A program made the position numbers and the translations under genes. Positions 41,470 through 50,301 of a stretch of DNA of 64,000 nucleotides are shown in pieces (the first letter of the stretch is position 1; each line of letters starts with the position of its first letter). The stretch spans positions 1 through 64,000 of the forward strand of contig JBHIWX010000003.1 of assembly GCA_041987205.1 (NCBI GenBank), given 5' to 3'. The notes beneath the pieces are model-generated. The model did no database searches, was not told the origin of the DNA, and saw nothing but the letters and a program-made list of their open reading frames with translations. The stretch is from BOKV01 sp041987205 (GTDB taxonomy: Bacteria; Pseudomonadota; Alphaproteobacteria; Rhizobiales; Rhizobiaceae).

Positions 41470-41598
41470 GATGCGCTCCCGCTCCGTTCCTGTTCCAGCC
41501 TGTTTCGGCCAGTTCTAGCAATCGGAGAGGCACAAGGTCGAGCCTCGCGCCTGACGCGAGGTGACCGAGGGTCTGAATATGTGTCCCTGAAACGCCAA

Positions 41599-41623
41599 AA
41601 GGCTCCGGCGATGCCGGAGCCTT
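41599..41623. terminator. Bidirectional terminator between the epimerase and small secreted protein genes
   Basis: Perfect 11-bp stem AAGGCTCCGGC-GAT-GCCGGAGCCTT. Read leftward it is followed by TTTTGG, so it ends the small-protein gene on the minus strand. The rest of the gap 41470-41648 holds nothing else evident. Confidence 0.82.
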
Positions 41624-41648
41624 TCGGAGGAGAGGTCTGCGTTGCCGA

Positions 41649-41924
41649 TTAGCGGCAGACGCGGAAACGCTTCCAGTGCCAGTGGCCGTAGTAACCCCAC
41701 ACCTTGCGCTTCACCCAGAAGCAATGCGGGCGGTAGTTGTAGCCGCCACCGTAGTAGCCGCCGCCATGGTAACCGACCTGCGTGGCCTGGCCGGCGGAGG
41801 ATTCGATCGGGGCGATGCGGGTCATGCCGGCGGCGGAAGCCGAGGTCGGCGCGACGGCGAGGCCGCTGGTGGCGAGAACGGCAACGGCGATGGCCGCGGT
41901 AAGGGTCTTGCGGGTGCTGGTCAT
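41649..41924 (-). CDS. Small secreted Gly/Tyr-rich protein
   Basis: 91 residues. A clear signal peptide (MTSTRKTLTAAIAVAVLATS; cleavage near the SASA motif, about residue 31) leads to a mature part with GYHGGGYYGGGYNYRP and a conserved aromatic-basic C-terminus (CFWVKRKVWGYYGHWHWKRF) with two cysteines that could pair. Many Rhizobiales encode similar small exported proteins without known function. It has its own terminator and an upstream palindrome. Confidence 0.88.
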   Translation of the reverse strand: MTSTRKTLTAAIAVAVLATSGLAVAPTSASAAGMTRIAPIESSAGQATQVGYHGGGYYGGGYNYRPHCFWVKRKVWGYYGHWHWKRFRVCR

Positions 41925-42026
41925 GTCTGAAAAGTCTCCTCAGGGTCGTTCAGGGTTCGGTTTCGTTTCGGGGCAGGACACCGTGCCTTGCCATGACCCT
42001 GAGATGGGGCATGGCCTTTTCCTTCG

Positions 42027-42044
42027 CTGTGCCATCTGGCACAG
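42027..42044. promoter_or_regulatory. Palindrome upstream of the small secreted protein gene
   Basis: CTGTGCCA-TC-TGGCACAG is a perfect 8-bp dyad about 100 bases before the gene at 41924, and 58 bases from the flavoprotein gene end. The arm TGGCAC resembles a sigma-54 -24 box but no correctly spaced -12 GC follows, so an operator is more likely. Confidence 0.45.
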
Positions 42045-42101
42045 GCGGTTGAATTTCCTTTTATTTCAATATGTTAATTGAGATGCGATAAATCGCGGGG
42101 T

Positions 42102-43448
42102 TCAATCGCGGTTGTCGCGGAACCCAGCCAGGGCATATATCGCACGCAAAAGGGAGCGTCTGAACGCGGGCAGCGGGAAGCGCGGCAGGGGCCGGCGCAT
42201 GATCGCGGGGATCGCGTCGACCCCGTCGCGTTCTCCGGCGACGAGCCGGGCGACCAGCCTGCCGGTGTAACCGCTCATCGCCACGCCATTGCCGTGCCAG
42301 GCAAAAGCACCGAAGGCGCTTTCGATGTCGCCCAGGGGTCCGGCATGCGGGATCAGCGGCCGCGTCAGACAGACGAGCCCCGACCAGGCATACGCCGTCC
42401 CGACATGCGCCCAGGCCGGAAACAGGTTTTCGAAGGCGGCGCGTAGCGCGCGCTGGCTGCGCGCCATGCCGGAAGGCGAGGCATCCGTGCCGCCACGCCC
42501 GCCGAAGAGAAACCGCCCGTCCGGCAGCAGGCGGAAATAGTGCAGCAGGTCGCGCGTGTCGTGCGCCGGCATGACATTCGTCCAGCCCTGCGCGTCGCGC
42601 TCGGCCTCCGTCAGCGGGCGCGTCACCAGAATGCGCGACAGGGCCGGCATCAGCCTGCCGCCGATCCAGGGCGCAACATCTTCGGGCGTGTAGCCATTGG
42701 TCGCCAGGATGACACGGTTCGCGGTCAACTCGCCCTGCGGGCAGGTCAGCACATGCCGCCCGCCCTGACGCCGCCAGCCCGTCACGGGAGAATCGGCGGT
42801 AAGGATCGCGCCCGCCTGTGCCGCGGCCCCGGCAAGGCCGCGCAGATAGTTGAGCGGGTGCAGGCCGAAGGCTTCCGGGTCGAGCAGGCCGGCGTGGAAA
42901 TGCGGGCCGGCATTGCCGCGTTCGATCAGTTCCTCGCGTGTCAGGATCTGCTGGTCCAGCCCAAACGTGGCGTTCATGAACGCCGCCTCCTCGTGCAGCG
43001 CGTCGACGCGCGAGGCGCGATGGGCGAGACGGAGATCGCCGTCGGGCGTCGCCTGTGCATCGACACCGGAAGTGGCGAGGAAATCGCGTACATGCGCCAC
43101 CGAATCGCGCAGGGCACGATGAAAGGCGCGCGTTTCGGCAAGCCCGTAGCGGCGGATCATGGTGTCGTAGGGCAGCTTGGCGGCGGCGGCCGAGCAGAAG
43201 CCGCCATTGCGGCCCGAGGCACCCCAGCCCGGCCGGCCCGCTTCCAGCACCACGGTCTTGACACCATAGTCGCGCGCCAGGGCCAGCGCCGCCGAAAGGC
43301 CCGCGTATCCCGCGCCGATGATCGCGACATCGGCCTCCCGTGCGGAGACGCAGCGTTCCGGCGAGAAGGATAGCGGCGTCGCGGTGGCCTCCCAGTAGCT
43401 GGGCACCGGGTTCGCGAAATCATAGGCGTCTTCGTGGTAGAGCCGCAT
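42102..43448 (-). CDS. FAD-dependent oxidoreductase (DAO/PuuB-like)
   Basis: 448-residue flavoprotein of the D-amino-acid/amine oxidase superfamily. N-terminal FAD fold ADVAIIGAGYAGLSAALALA, a second nucleotide region VVLEAGRPGWGASGRNGGFC, and a C-terminal FAFAWHGNGVAMSGYTGRLVA. The N-terminal SYWEAT and overall layout match gamma-glutamylputrescine oxidoreductase and glycine-type oxidases. It may oxidise an amine, but no puu genes are nearby apart from ornithine decarboxylase at 39 kb. Confidence 0.9.
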   Translation of the reverse strand: MRLYHEDAYDFANPVPSYWEATATPLSFSPERCVSAREADVAIIGAGYAGLSAALALARDYGVKTVVLEAGRPGWGASGRNGGFCSAAAAKLPYDTMIRRYGLAETRAFHRALRDSVAHVRDFLATSGVDAQATPDGDLRLAHRASRVDALHEEAAFMNATFGLDQQILTREELIERGNAGPHFHAGLLDPEAFGLHPLNYLRGLAGAAAQAGAILTADSPVTGWRRQGGRHVLTCPQGELTANRVILATNGYTPEDVAPWIGGRLMPALSRILVTRPLTEAERDAQGWTNVMPAHDTRDLLHYFRLLPDGRFLFGGRGGTDASPSGMARSQRALRAAFENLFPAWAHVGTAYAWSGLVCLTRPLIPHAGPLGDIESAFGAFAWHGNGVAMSGYTGRLVARLVAGERDGVDAIPAIMRRPLPRFPLPAFRRSLLRAIYALAGFRDNRD

Positions 43449-43649
43449 CGTCCGTCAATGCCATCCGATCGTCGTTCCGAAACGCCCCGGAATTGGTCCG
43501 GCGACGCTCACACCCTAGACAATGACGAGGGCTGCAAACAGGCCCGATGGACTAAGCTGAACCGGCGCGCGGACGTGCCATGGTTGCATCCGGCCGCGAA
43601 CTGCTTCAAAGACGAGGCCATCCCCAGGCCGCGCTTTCACGGAGTGGAC

Positions 43650-44264
43650 ATGACCGTCAGGCTGCACAAGGGCGATCTGCCCGATCTCGACCGCTATCGC
43701 GAGAGCGTGGCGATCGACACCGAAACGCTTGGCCTCGTGCCCGGACGCGACCGCCTGTGCGTCGTCCAGCTTTCCAACGGGGACGGCACGGCCGACGTCG
43801 TACAGATCGCACGCGGCCAGGACAGCGCGCCCAATCTTGAAAAACTTCTCGGCGACGAGGGCGTCACCAAGATCTTCCATTTCGCACGGTTCGATCTGGC
43901 GATCCTGTACCAGGCCTTCGGCGTGATGCCGCAGCCCGTCTATTGCACCAAGATCGCCTCGAAACTGGTACGCACCTATACCGACCGGCACGGGCTGAAG
44001 GATTTGCTGCGCGAACTGCTCGGCGTGGAAATCTCCAAGCAGCAGCAGAGCTCCGACTGGGCGGCCGACGAATTGTCGCAGGCCCAGCTCGACTATGCCG
44101 CTTCCGACGTGTTGTATCTGCACCGGCTGCGCGAGCGGCTGGACATGATGCTGGACCGCGAGGAACGGCGGGACTTTGCGAATGCCGCCTTCGAATTCCT
44201 GCCCTGGCGCGCGAAGCTTGACCTTGCGGGCTGGCCGGAAAACGACATCTTCGCGCATAGTTGA
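43650..44264 (+). CDS. rnd: RNase D family 3'-5' exonuclease
   Basis: 204 residues, the short form without an HRDC domain. The DEDDy motifs are complete: Asp23 and Glu25 in DTETLG, Asp82 in FHFARFDLAIL, and Tyr149 and Asp153 in YAASDVLYL. GGAGTGGAC immediately precedes the ATG at 43650; longer upstream frames overlap the divergent flavoprotein gene. Likely trims the 3' end of small stable RNAs. Confidence 0.92.
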   Translation: MTVRLHKGDLPDLDRYRESVAIDTETLGLVPGRDRLCVVQLSNGDGTADVVQIARGQDSAPNLEKLLGDEGVTKIFHFARFDLAILYQAFGVMPQPVYCTKIASKLVRTYTDRHGLKDLLRELLGVEISKQQQSSDWAADELSQAQLDYAASDVLYLHRLRERLDMMLDREERRDFANAAFEFLPWRAKLDLAGWPENDIFAHS

Positions 44265-44304
44265 TCCATCCGGGGGATGCGACCGGTTGGATTGCTTAAT
44301 AAAC

Positions 44305-44333
44305 TTGCCGTAAAATAACCAAGAAGGTTCTAT
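44305..44333 (+). promoter_or_regulatory. Possible promoter for the lpt-rpoN operon
   Basis: TTGCCG (44305-44310), 17 bases, TTCTAT (44328-44333), 53 bases before lptC. Matches the consensus modestly; the region around it is AT-rich, unusual for this genome. Confidence 0.35.
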
Positions 44334-44386
44334 TCCTGCATCCTTTACGCTTTTGCGCGGCAAACCGAACCCAGCTGGAAGCCAAG

Positions 44387-45484
44387 GTGACAAGTTCGAA
44401 TCCCGCTTATCCGAACCGGCAACGCGCGCCACGGGCGCCGCGGGTCGAGTTGCGTGGCGGGCCTTCCTGGGCCAGCGATTCGGGCTATGCCGCCGTGGAA
44501 CCGGTGGTGCGCCAGCGCGGCGCGCCGGCACCCGTCGTTCTCGATCCGCATGATTATGAGGCGCCCGCGCCGCAGGCCGTCAGCGCGCCGGTGGCTCCGA
44601 TGAGACCCGATCGAACCGACAGCCATACGACGGCCCGTGCCGACCTTGCCGCCCAACCGGAGCTGGCCTATCACGATCCGGTTTTTCACGATCACGACCA
44701 GCCCCAGTACGAGCAGGTTGATCAGGGGCATGCCGAACATTCGCAGACCCAGCAGGCGCGCGCCGAAAGGCCGGCACGTGGCGGCCGCCATGGCGAGAAC
44801 CGGACGCTTGCCGATTTCGAACGCGCCAGGCGCCACAGCCAGAGGGTGGCGATGCTCAAGGTCGGCCTGCCCGCCTTCGCGGCGCTGACCATGGTGGTTA
44901 TCCTTGGCACGCTGTTCTTCGCCGGCAGCAAGCTGCCCTCTGTCGACATCGGCAGTACCAAGATCGAGGACGGCAAGCTGGTGATGGACAATCCGCACCT
45001 CAACGGTACCGATTCCAACCAGCGGCCCTACGACCTTTCCGCCGACCGGGCGATCCAGGACGCCGACCAGCCGACGCGGATCATGCTGGAGAAGATCAAG
45101 GCGCGCCTGCCGATGACGGATACGAGCTTCGCCAGCGTGACGGCGGGCACCGGCATCTACGACGCCGACGGCAAGACGCTGCGCCTTGGCGACGCGGTGG
45201 CCGTCGACACCGAGGACGGCATGAGCATCCGCATGGAAGACGCCGCGATCGACATCGAGTCGGGTACGATGAGCACGCAAAACCCGGTCTCCGTCGACAC
45301 CGGCCGTGCCTTCGTCTCGGCCGAAACGCTGCTGGTGGAGGACAAGGGCGACAAGATCGTCTTCGAAAACCGCGTGCGCATGACCATCCGTCCGCCCTCG
45401 GGCGACGACAAGGCCGGCGCGCTCGCCATTCCGACCATGCCGATCATCGGCCAGATCAATTCGCAAGGGAAGGCCGACGAGTAA
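44387..45484 (+). CDS. lptC: LPS export periplasmic/bitopic protein LptC, long form
   Basis: Component of the LptB2FGC complex that pulls LPS from the inner membrane. 365 residues against about 190-220 normally: residues 1-145 form a long disordered cytoplasmic tail rich in Ala, Pro, His and Gln, then a single TM helix (FAALTMVVILGTLFFAGSKL) and the periplasmic LptC jellyroll (YDLSADRAIQDADQP, GTGIYDADGKTLRLG). GTG start at 44387 after GGAAGCCAAG. Its stop overlaps the lptA start by one base. Confidence 0.88.
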   Translation: MTSSNPAYPNRQRAPRAPRVELRGGPSWASDSGYAAVEPVVRQRGAPAPVVLDPHDYEAPAPQAVSAPVAPMRPDRTDSHTTARADLAAQPELAYHDPVFHDHDQPQYEQVDQGHAEHSQTQQARAERPARGGRHGENRTLADFERARRHSQRVAMLKVGLPAFAALTMVVILGTLFFAGSKLPSVDIGSTKIEDGKLVMDNPHLNGTDSNQRPYDLSADRAIQDADQPTRIMLEKIKARLPMTDTSFASVTAGTGIYDADGKTLRLGDAVAVDTEDGMSIRMEDAAIDIESGTMSTQNPVSVDTGRAFVSAETLLVEDKGDKIVFENRVRMTIRPPSGDDKAGALAIPTMPIIGQINSQGKADE

Positions 45485-46062
45485 TGGCAGGTACGTTACG
45501 CGCAGCATGCCGCGCCACACTGGCGCGCGCCCTCCTTTCGCCGGCGGCGCTGGTCCTGTCGGGCCTGCTGCTTGCCGCGCCTGTATCGGCGCAGAATTTC
45601 GGCGGCGCGTTCGAGGGCATGAGCAATTCCGACGCCCCCGTCGAGATCGAGGCGGACCGCCTCGAGGTCGTCGACAACAAGGGCATCGCCGTCTTCAGCG
45701 GCAATGTCAGCGTCGTGCAGGGTTCCACCCTGCTGAAAGCCAAGCGGCTGACGGTCTCCTATCTCAGGGACAGTTCGGGCTCGGCCGGCCCCGGCGGCAA
45801 TATCCGCACCATCGAGGCGACCGGCCGCGTTGCCGTGCGCTCGAAGGACCAGACGGCCAGCGCCGACAAGGCCGTGGTCGACATGCAGAAACAGGTGGCT
45901 ACACTTTCAGGCAATGTTTCGATAAGTCAGGGCAAGAACATCGTTACCGGTTGCGTCCTGACCATCAATCTGACGACCAATGCCGCCACGCTGCAGCCTT
46001 GTGCGGCCGCCAGCGGCAGGGTCAAGATGCTTTTCACACCGAAGTCCGGCGGCGAGCAGTAG
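45484..46062 (+). CDS. lptA: LPS transport periplasmic bridge protein LptA
   Basis: 192-residue beta-jellyroll protein that bridges the periplasm for LPS transit. Signal peptide ends near VSAQ (residue ~36). OstA repeats are visible: VEIEADRLEVVDNKGIAVFS, VVQGSTLLKAKRLTVSY, ASADKAVVDMQKQVATLSGN. Between lptC and lptB in a tight operon. Confidence 0.94.
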   Translation: MAGTLRAACRATLARALLSPAALVLSGLLLAAPVSAQNFGGAFEGMSNSDAPVEIEADRLEVVDNKGIAVFSGNVSVVQGSTLLKAKRLTVSYLRDSSGSAGPGGNIRTIEATGRVAVRSKDQTASADKAVVDMQKQVATLSGNVSISQGKNIVTGCVLTINLTTNAATLQPCAAASGRVKMLFTPKSGGEQ

Positions 46063-46063
46063 A

Positions 46064-47185
46064 GTGTCAACAGGCGGAGAAGTTCCGTTGAAGCCGGCCG
46101 ACCGCAAGCGCCCGAAATCGTCGCTTGTCCGAGAACTGACGGATTTCTTCCGTCAGGTGCTCGACGACATGGCCGCTTTGCCCGGCGACACGGTTGCCTT
46201 TGTTCGCCGGTTTTCGGGACGGATGCGCCTGCCGCGAGTCGGAAAACTGCCGAAGCTCGGCAGACTGCCCGGGCTGAGCGACCTGCCGAGGATCAGCGAC
46301 CTGCCGAAACTGGGCAATCTGCCCAAGCTCGGCGATCTGCGCCTTCCCGGCCTGGGCGGCAGGGATACTGACGACGCCGAGAGCGATGGTGTCGCCAACC
46401 CACCCCTCGTCAGGTCCAACGGCGCCAATGGTAACGGCTATGCGCTGAAAACGGCGGGCCGGCAGGGCGTGATGGCGGCGGTCGGCCTGCAGAAGAGCTA
46501 CAAGGGCCGGCAGGTGGTCGGCGGCGTGACGCTCGGCGTGCGGCGCGGCGAGGCCGTCGGCCTGCTCGGACCCAACGGCGCGGGCAAAACGACCTGCTTC
46601 TACATGATCACCGGGCTGATCAAGCCCGATGCCGGCCGCATCGAGCTTGACGGCCACGACATTACCGAGACGCCGATGTATCGCCGCGCCCGGCTCGGCA
46701 TCGGTTACCTGCCGCAGGAAGCGTCGATCTTTCGCGGCCTGTCGGTGGAAAACAACATCCGCGCCGTGCTCGAGATCGTCGAGTCGAGCCAGCGCGAGCG
46801 CGAGCATCAGCTCGACGCCCTGCTCGACGAGTTCTCGATCGCGCATTTGCGCAAGCTTCCCTCCATCGCCCTGTCGGGCGGTGAACGGCGTCGCTGCGAA
46901 ATCGCCCGCGCGCTGGCGACCCGGCCGTCCTTCATGTTGCTCGACGAACCTTTCGCCGGCATCGACCCGATCGCGGTCGGCGATATCCAGCAGCTCGTGC
47001 GGCATCTTACGCGGCGCGGCATCGGCGTGCTAATCACCGACCACAATGTGCGCGAGACGCTGGGCCTGATCGACCGTGCCTACATCATCGCTTCGGGCCG
47101 CGTTCTGACCCATGGCGCGCCCGACGAGGTCGTGCTCAATCCCGATGTCAGACGCACCTATCTGGGCGAACAGTTTACTCTTTGA
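46064..47185 (+). CDS. lptB: LPS export ATPase LptB with repeat-bearing N-terminal extension
   Basis: ABC ATPase that powers LPS extraction. The core (about residues 140-373) has Walker A GPNGAGKTT, signature LSGGERRRCEIARAL, Walker B FMLLDEPFAGIDP and H-loop ITDHNV. The gene's own start adds roughly 140 residues to the usual ~240: a basic helix, then six tandem hexapeptides (LPRVGK, LPKLGR, LPGLSD, LPRISD, LPKLGN, LPKLGD) and an Asn/Gly linker. GTG at 46064 or TTG at 46088 (GGAG upstream) would both keep the repeats. One base separates lptA's stop from the GTG. Confidence 0.9.
   Translation: MSTGGEVPLKPADRKRPKSSLVRELTDFFRQVLDDMAALPGDTVAFVRRFSGRMRLPRVGKLPKLGRLPGLSDLPRISDLPKLGNLPKLGDLRLPGLGGRDTDDAESDGVANPPLVRSNGANGNGYALKTAGRQGVMAAVGLQKSYKGRQVVGGVTLGVRRGEAVGLLGPNGAGKTTCFYMITGLIKPDAGRIELDGHDITETPMYRRARLGIGYLPQEASIFRGLSVENNIRAVLEIVESSQREREHQLDALLDEFSIAHLRKLPSIALSGGERRRCEIARALATRPSFMLLDEPFAGIDPIAVGDIQQLVRHLTRRGIGVLITDHNVRETLGLIDRAYIIASGRVLTHGAPDEVVLNPDVRRTYLGEQFTL
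46229..46336 (+). repeat. Six tandem 18-bp repeats inside lptB
   Basis: Six in-frame 18-base units, each starting CTGCC, encode the hexapeptides LPRVGK, LPKLGR, LPGLSD, LPRISD, LPKLGN and LPKLGD. They are degenerate in DNA but conserved as L-P-x-(L/I/V)-(G/S)-x, which argues for selection on the protein rather than recent slippage. Confidence 0.85.
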
Positions 47186-47292
47186 GAACTTAGTGCTTCT
47201 ATGCTGCCCGCAGAAGCAAGAAACGGGCCAGACCGCGGGGGATGTTGCGGCTCCAAGGCCCGTCCGTGGCAGGACATCAGGGCGGTGTAACA

Positions 47293-48858
47293 GTGCTCTC
47301 GGCCAAATTGCAGATACGCCAGTCGCAGGCGCTCGTCATGACGCCGCAACTGATGCAGTCGATCAGGCTGCTGCAGCTCAACCATCTGGAATTGTCGTCC
47401 TTCGTGGAGCGCGAGATCGAGCGCAATCCGCTGCTCGACCTGATCGAGGCGGACGCGCCCCAGCCCGAGCGCCGGGAAAGCGATGAAGGCGACAAGCCGG
47501 TACCCACCGGAGAATCCGAAGCAACCGAATGGCTCGACGGACAGTTCGAGACCTCCACCGAAGCGATGGAAAGCCGCCTCGGCACCTCACTCGAAAACGT
47601 GTTCGAGGCCGATACGCCGCCCAATCCCCGGGAAAGCCAGCCGAGTAGCCGCGCAGACCAGCCCGTGGCGCCGTCGGCCGGCGATCCGTGGAAATCGACG
47701 CGTCTCGGCTCCGGCTTCGACGGTGACGGCAGCGAGCTGGAAGCCTATACCGCGGCCGAACCCAACCTGGCCGACCATCTGCGCGCACAGCTCGCAACGG
47801 GCTTTTCCGATCCGCGCGAGCGGCTGATCGCCGACGAGATCGTCGGCTCGATCGACGAGGACGGCTATCTGCGCCGCCCGACGGGAGAGATCGCCGCGCA
47901 GCTCGGGACCAGCGAAGCGGCCGTCGAGACGGTGATCGGGCGCGTCCAGGCCTTCGACCCGCCGGGCATTGCCGCGCGGGACCTTGCCGAATGCCTGAAA
48001 CTGCAACTGGTCGAGCGCGACCGGTACGATCCGGCGATGCAGGCGCTCGTGGAGAACCTCGACCTGCTGGCGAAGCGCGATTTTCCGGCGCTGATGCGCG
48101 TTTGCGGGGTCGGCCGCGAGGATCTGGCCGACATGGTTGGCGAAATCCGCCAGCTCGACCCGCGTCCGGGCGCCCGCTTCAGCAGCGATCCGGTGCAGAC
48201 CGTCGTGCCTGACGTGATCGTCTCGCCCGGCCCGGACGGCGGCTGGTCGGTCGAACTCAATGCGGAGACCCTGCCGCGCGTGCTGGTGAACCGGCGCTAT
48301 TACGCGGAAGTGTCGAAAATCTGCCGCAAGGACGAGGACCGGGCCTTCATCACCGACTGCCTGCAAAGCGCCAACTGGCTGGTGAAAAGCCTCGACCAGC
48401 GCGCCCAGACCATCCTCAAGGTCGCGACCGAGATCGTGAAGCAGCAGGACATGTTCTTTGCCTTCGGCGTGGAACATCTCAAGCCGCTCAATTTGCGTAC
48501 GGTGGCCGACGCCATCTCGATGCACGAATCGACGGTGAGCCGGGTCACCTCCAACAAATACATGCTGACCGGGCGCGGCCTGTTCGAGATGAAATATTTC
48601 TTCACCGCCGCCATCGCGTCGACGGGTGGCGAGGATGCCCATTCGGCGGAGTCGGTGCGCCATCGCATACGCCATCTAATCGATGCAGAGCGGGCCGAGC
48701 ACATCCTTTCGGACGATGCGATTGTGGATATCCTGCGCGAATCGGGCGTCGATATCGCGCGGCGAACGGTCGCCAAATACCGCGAATCCATGCACATTCC
48801 CTCATCCGTGCAGCGTCGGCGCGAGAAACGCGCGTTTCCGGCGCGCCAGGCATCGTGA
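47293..48858 (+). CDS. rpoN: RNA polymerase sigma-54 factor
   Basis: 521 residues. Region I glutamine-rich helix (LQIRQSQALVMTPQLMQSIRLLQ) binds the activator and core polymerase, a variable acidic region II follows, and region III ends with the RpoN box ARRTVAKYRESMHIPSS that reads the -24 element. The GTG at 47293 has AGGGCGG seven bases ahead and gives the usual family N-terminus; an ATG at 47242 would add 17 unconserved residues. Downstream of lptB and upstream of hpf and ptsN, the classic order. Confidence 0.95.
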   Translation: MLSAKLQIRQSQALVMTPQLMQSIRLLQLNHLELSSFVEREIERNPLLDLIEADAPQPERRESDEGDKPVPTGESEATEWLDGQFETSTEAMESRLGTSLENVFEADTPPNPRESQPSSRADQPVAPSAGDPWKSTRLGSGFDGDGSELEAYTAAEPNLADHLRAQLATGFSDPRERLIADEIVGSIDEDGYLRRPTGEIAAQLGTSEAAVETVIGRVQAFDPPGIAARDLAECLKLQLVERDRYDPAMQALVENLDLLAKRDFPALMRVCGVGREDLADMVGEIRQLDPRPGARFSSDPVQTVVPDVIVSPGPDGGWSVELNAETLPRVLVNRRYYAEVSKICRKDEDRAFITDCLQSANWLVKSLDQRAQTILKVATEIVKQQDMFFAFGVEHLKPLNLRTVADAISMHESTVSRVTSNKYMLTGRGLFEMKYFFTAAIASTGGEDAHSAESVRHRIRHLIDAERAEHILSDDAIVDILRESGVDIARRTVAKYRESMHIPSSVQRRREKRAFPARQAS

Positions 48859-48879
48859 TCACCTGCCGTTCGGTCGCCC

Positions 48880-48908
48880 TTGACATAGCCTGCGGCAACT
48901 CCTAGAAG
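48880..48908 (+). promoter_or_regulatory. Promoter upstream of hpf
   Basis: TTGACA (48880-48885), 17 bases, TAGAAG (48903-48908), just after rpoN and 190 bases before hpf. Perfect -35. It would give hpf-ptsN expression independent of the upstream operon, in keeping with hpf induction in stationary phase. Confidence 0.6.
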
Positions 48909-49098
48909 CGCGCCGTCGCACGACAGGCCGGCTGCAAGACAGGCTTGGAAGAACAAGTATGGAACCGGCGCGGACCCGACAGACGGGCCGCATGTGCATG
49001 AAATTTCCAGCGGGTTAGCCTCGCACCGGAAGATCAGCTATATTCCGAATTGATCCATCCCTCGGGCCTGGCCGCCACAAGAGGAGCGCATTCGCATC

Positions 49099-49665
49099 AT
49101 GAGCCTTCGCATTTCCGGCAAACAAATGAATATCGGTGAGGCGCTCAGCGAGCGCATCGAGGACCGGATAGAGGAGGCGGTCAGCAAATATTTCGATGGA
49201 GGCCATACCGGCCACGTCATCATCGAGAAATCCGGCAGCGGATTCTCCTGCGACTGCACCATCCATCTCGACACCGGCGTGGTGTTGCAGGCGACGGCGG
49301 AAAACCACGATCCGACGGCCTGTTTCGACCAGGCGGCCGACAAGATCGAGAAGCGTCTGCGCCGCTACAAGCGCAAGCTGAAGGACCATCGCGCGTCCGC
49401 GCCCGACAAGACTGGCGAAGCCAGCTATTCCATCGTCGCACCGCTGCACCCCGAGGAAGAGGTGCCGGAAGACTACAATCCCGTCATCATCGCCGAGAGT
49501 TCGACGCAGATCGCCGCCCAGACGGTGGCCCAGGCGGTCATGCAGCTCGACCTGACCGACAAGCCGGTCATCGTCTTCACCAACGCCGCGAATGGCCAGA
49601 CCAACGTCGTCTATCGCCGGCCCGATGGGAACATCGGCTGGATCGACCCTTCTCGCGCAAGTTAG
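49099..49665 (+). CDS. hpf: Long ribosome hibernation promoting factor
   Basis: 188 residues: an N-terminal S30AE domain (MSLRISGKQMNIGEALSERI... RLRRYKRKLKDHR) that sits in the mRNA/tRNA channel, a linker, and the C-terminal dimerisation domain (YNPVIIAESSTQIAAQ, VVYRRPDGNIGWIDPS) that links two 70S ribosomes into 100S. The long form is normal for alphaproteobacteria. Confidence 0.95.
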   Translation: MSLRISGKQMNIGEALSERIEDRIEEAVSKYFDGGHTGHVIIEKSGSGFSCDCTIHLDTGVVLQATAENHDPTACFDQAADKIEKRLRRYKRKLKDHRASAPDKTGEASYSIVAPLHPEEEVPEDYNPVIIAESSTQIAAQTVAQAVMQLDLTDKPVIVFTNAANGQTNVVYRRPDGNIGWIDPSRAS

Positions 49666-49723
49666 CGCCCGTCGACAGGACAATTCTGCACCTCCGGCTC
49701 CGGTAGTGCGAAAGGACAGTCAA

Positions 49724-50188
49724 ATGGATCTCAGCGACCTGCTCGGTCCCGAAGACATTCTTCCCGCCATGCGGACGAGCTCCAAGCGCCAGCTCCTGCA
49801 GGATCTGGCCGAAAAGGCCGAGTTGAAGACCGGTATCGGCGCGCGCCAGATCTTCGACACGCTGCTGCAGCGCGAGCGCCTGGGCTCGACCGGCGTCGGC
49901 AACGGCATCGCCATCCCGCATGGCAAGCTGCCGGGCCTGAAGCACATCACCGGGCTGTTCGCCCGGCTTGAAAAGCCGATCGATTTCGAGGCACTCGACG
50001 ACCAGCCGGTCGATCTCGTCTTCCTGCTGCTCGCGCCGGAGGGTGCTGGCGCCGACCACCTCAAGGCGCTGGCGCGCATCGCCCGCGTCATGCGCGAGCC
50101 CGACAAGGTCAAGAAGCTGCGGGAAACCTCCAACGCCAACGCGATCTACTCGCTGTTGACGCAGGGCCAGGCCTCCAACGCCGCCTAG
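49724..50188 (+). CDS. ptsN: PTS-Ntr enzyme IIA
   Basis: 154-residue EIIA-Ntr of the nitrogen-related phosphotransferase system, a regulator of potassium transport, sigma-54-linked and stress functions rather than sugar uptake. The phospho-His is His66 in GIAIPHGKLPGL. AAAGGACAG precedes the ATG at 49724. Last gene of lptC-A-B-rpoN-hpf-ptsN. Confidence 0.95.
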   Translation: MDLSDLLGPEDILPAMRTSSKRQLLQDLAEKAELKTGIGARQIFDTLLQRERLGSTGVGNGIAIPHGKLPGLKHITGLFARLEKPIDFEALDDQPVDLVFLLLAPEGAGADHLKALARIARVMREPDKVKKLRETSNANAIYSLLTQGQASNAA

Positions 50189-50301
50189 GGCTGTTGAGGA
50201 TCGCCTGAGGGCGGAATTTTCAGGAAAACCTGGTGGGAATTCGAACCGTCGCGCCCGATTGCGCGGCGGAGCATCTTGCATCCGCGGGTGGGAACCGCGT
50301 C

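Noticed and set aside
42027..42050. Sigma-54 promoter (TGGCAC...TTGA) near the rpoN-bearing window
   Set aside because: The spacing to a -12 element is off by one and the essential GC of the -12 is missing.
44380..44410. GTTCGAATCCCG, a tRNA T-loop-like string
   Set aside because: It is the start of the lptC reading frame; there is no matching acceptor stem or anticodon arm upstream.
46229..46336. CRISPR-like tandem array
   Set aside because: The 18-base units are contiguous, in frame and without spacers; they encode a protein repeat in LptB.
50225..50260. TTCGAA-type T-loop string after ptsN on the minus strand
   Set aside because: Flanking bases do not pair as a T-stem and no tRNA body is found upstream; not a tRNA.
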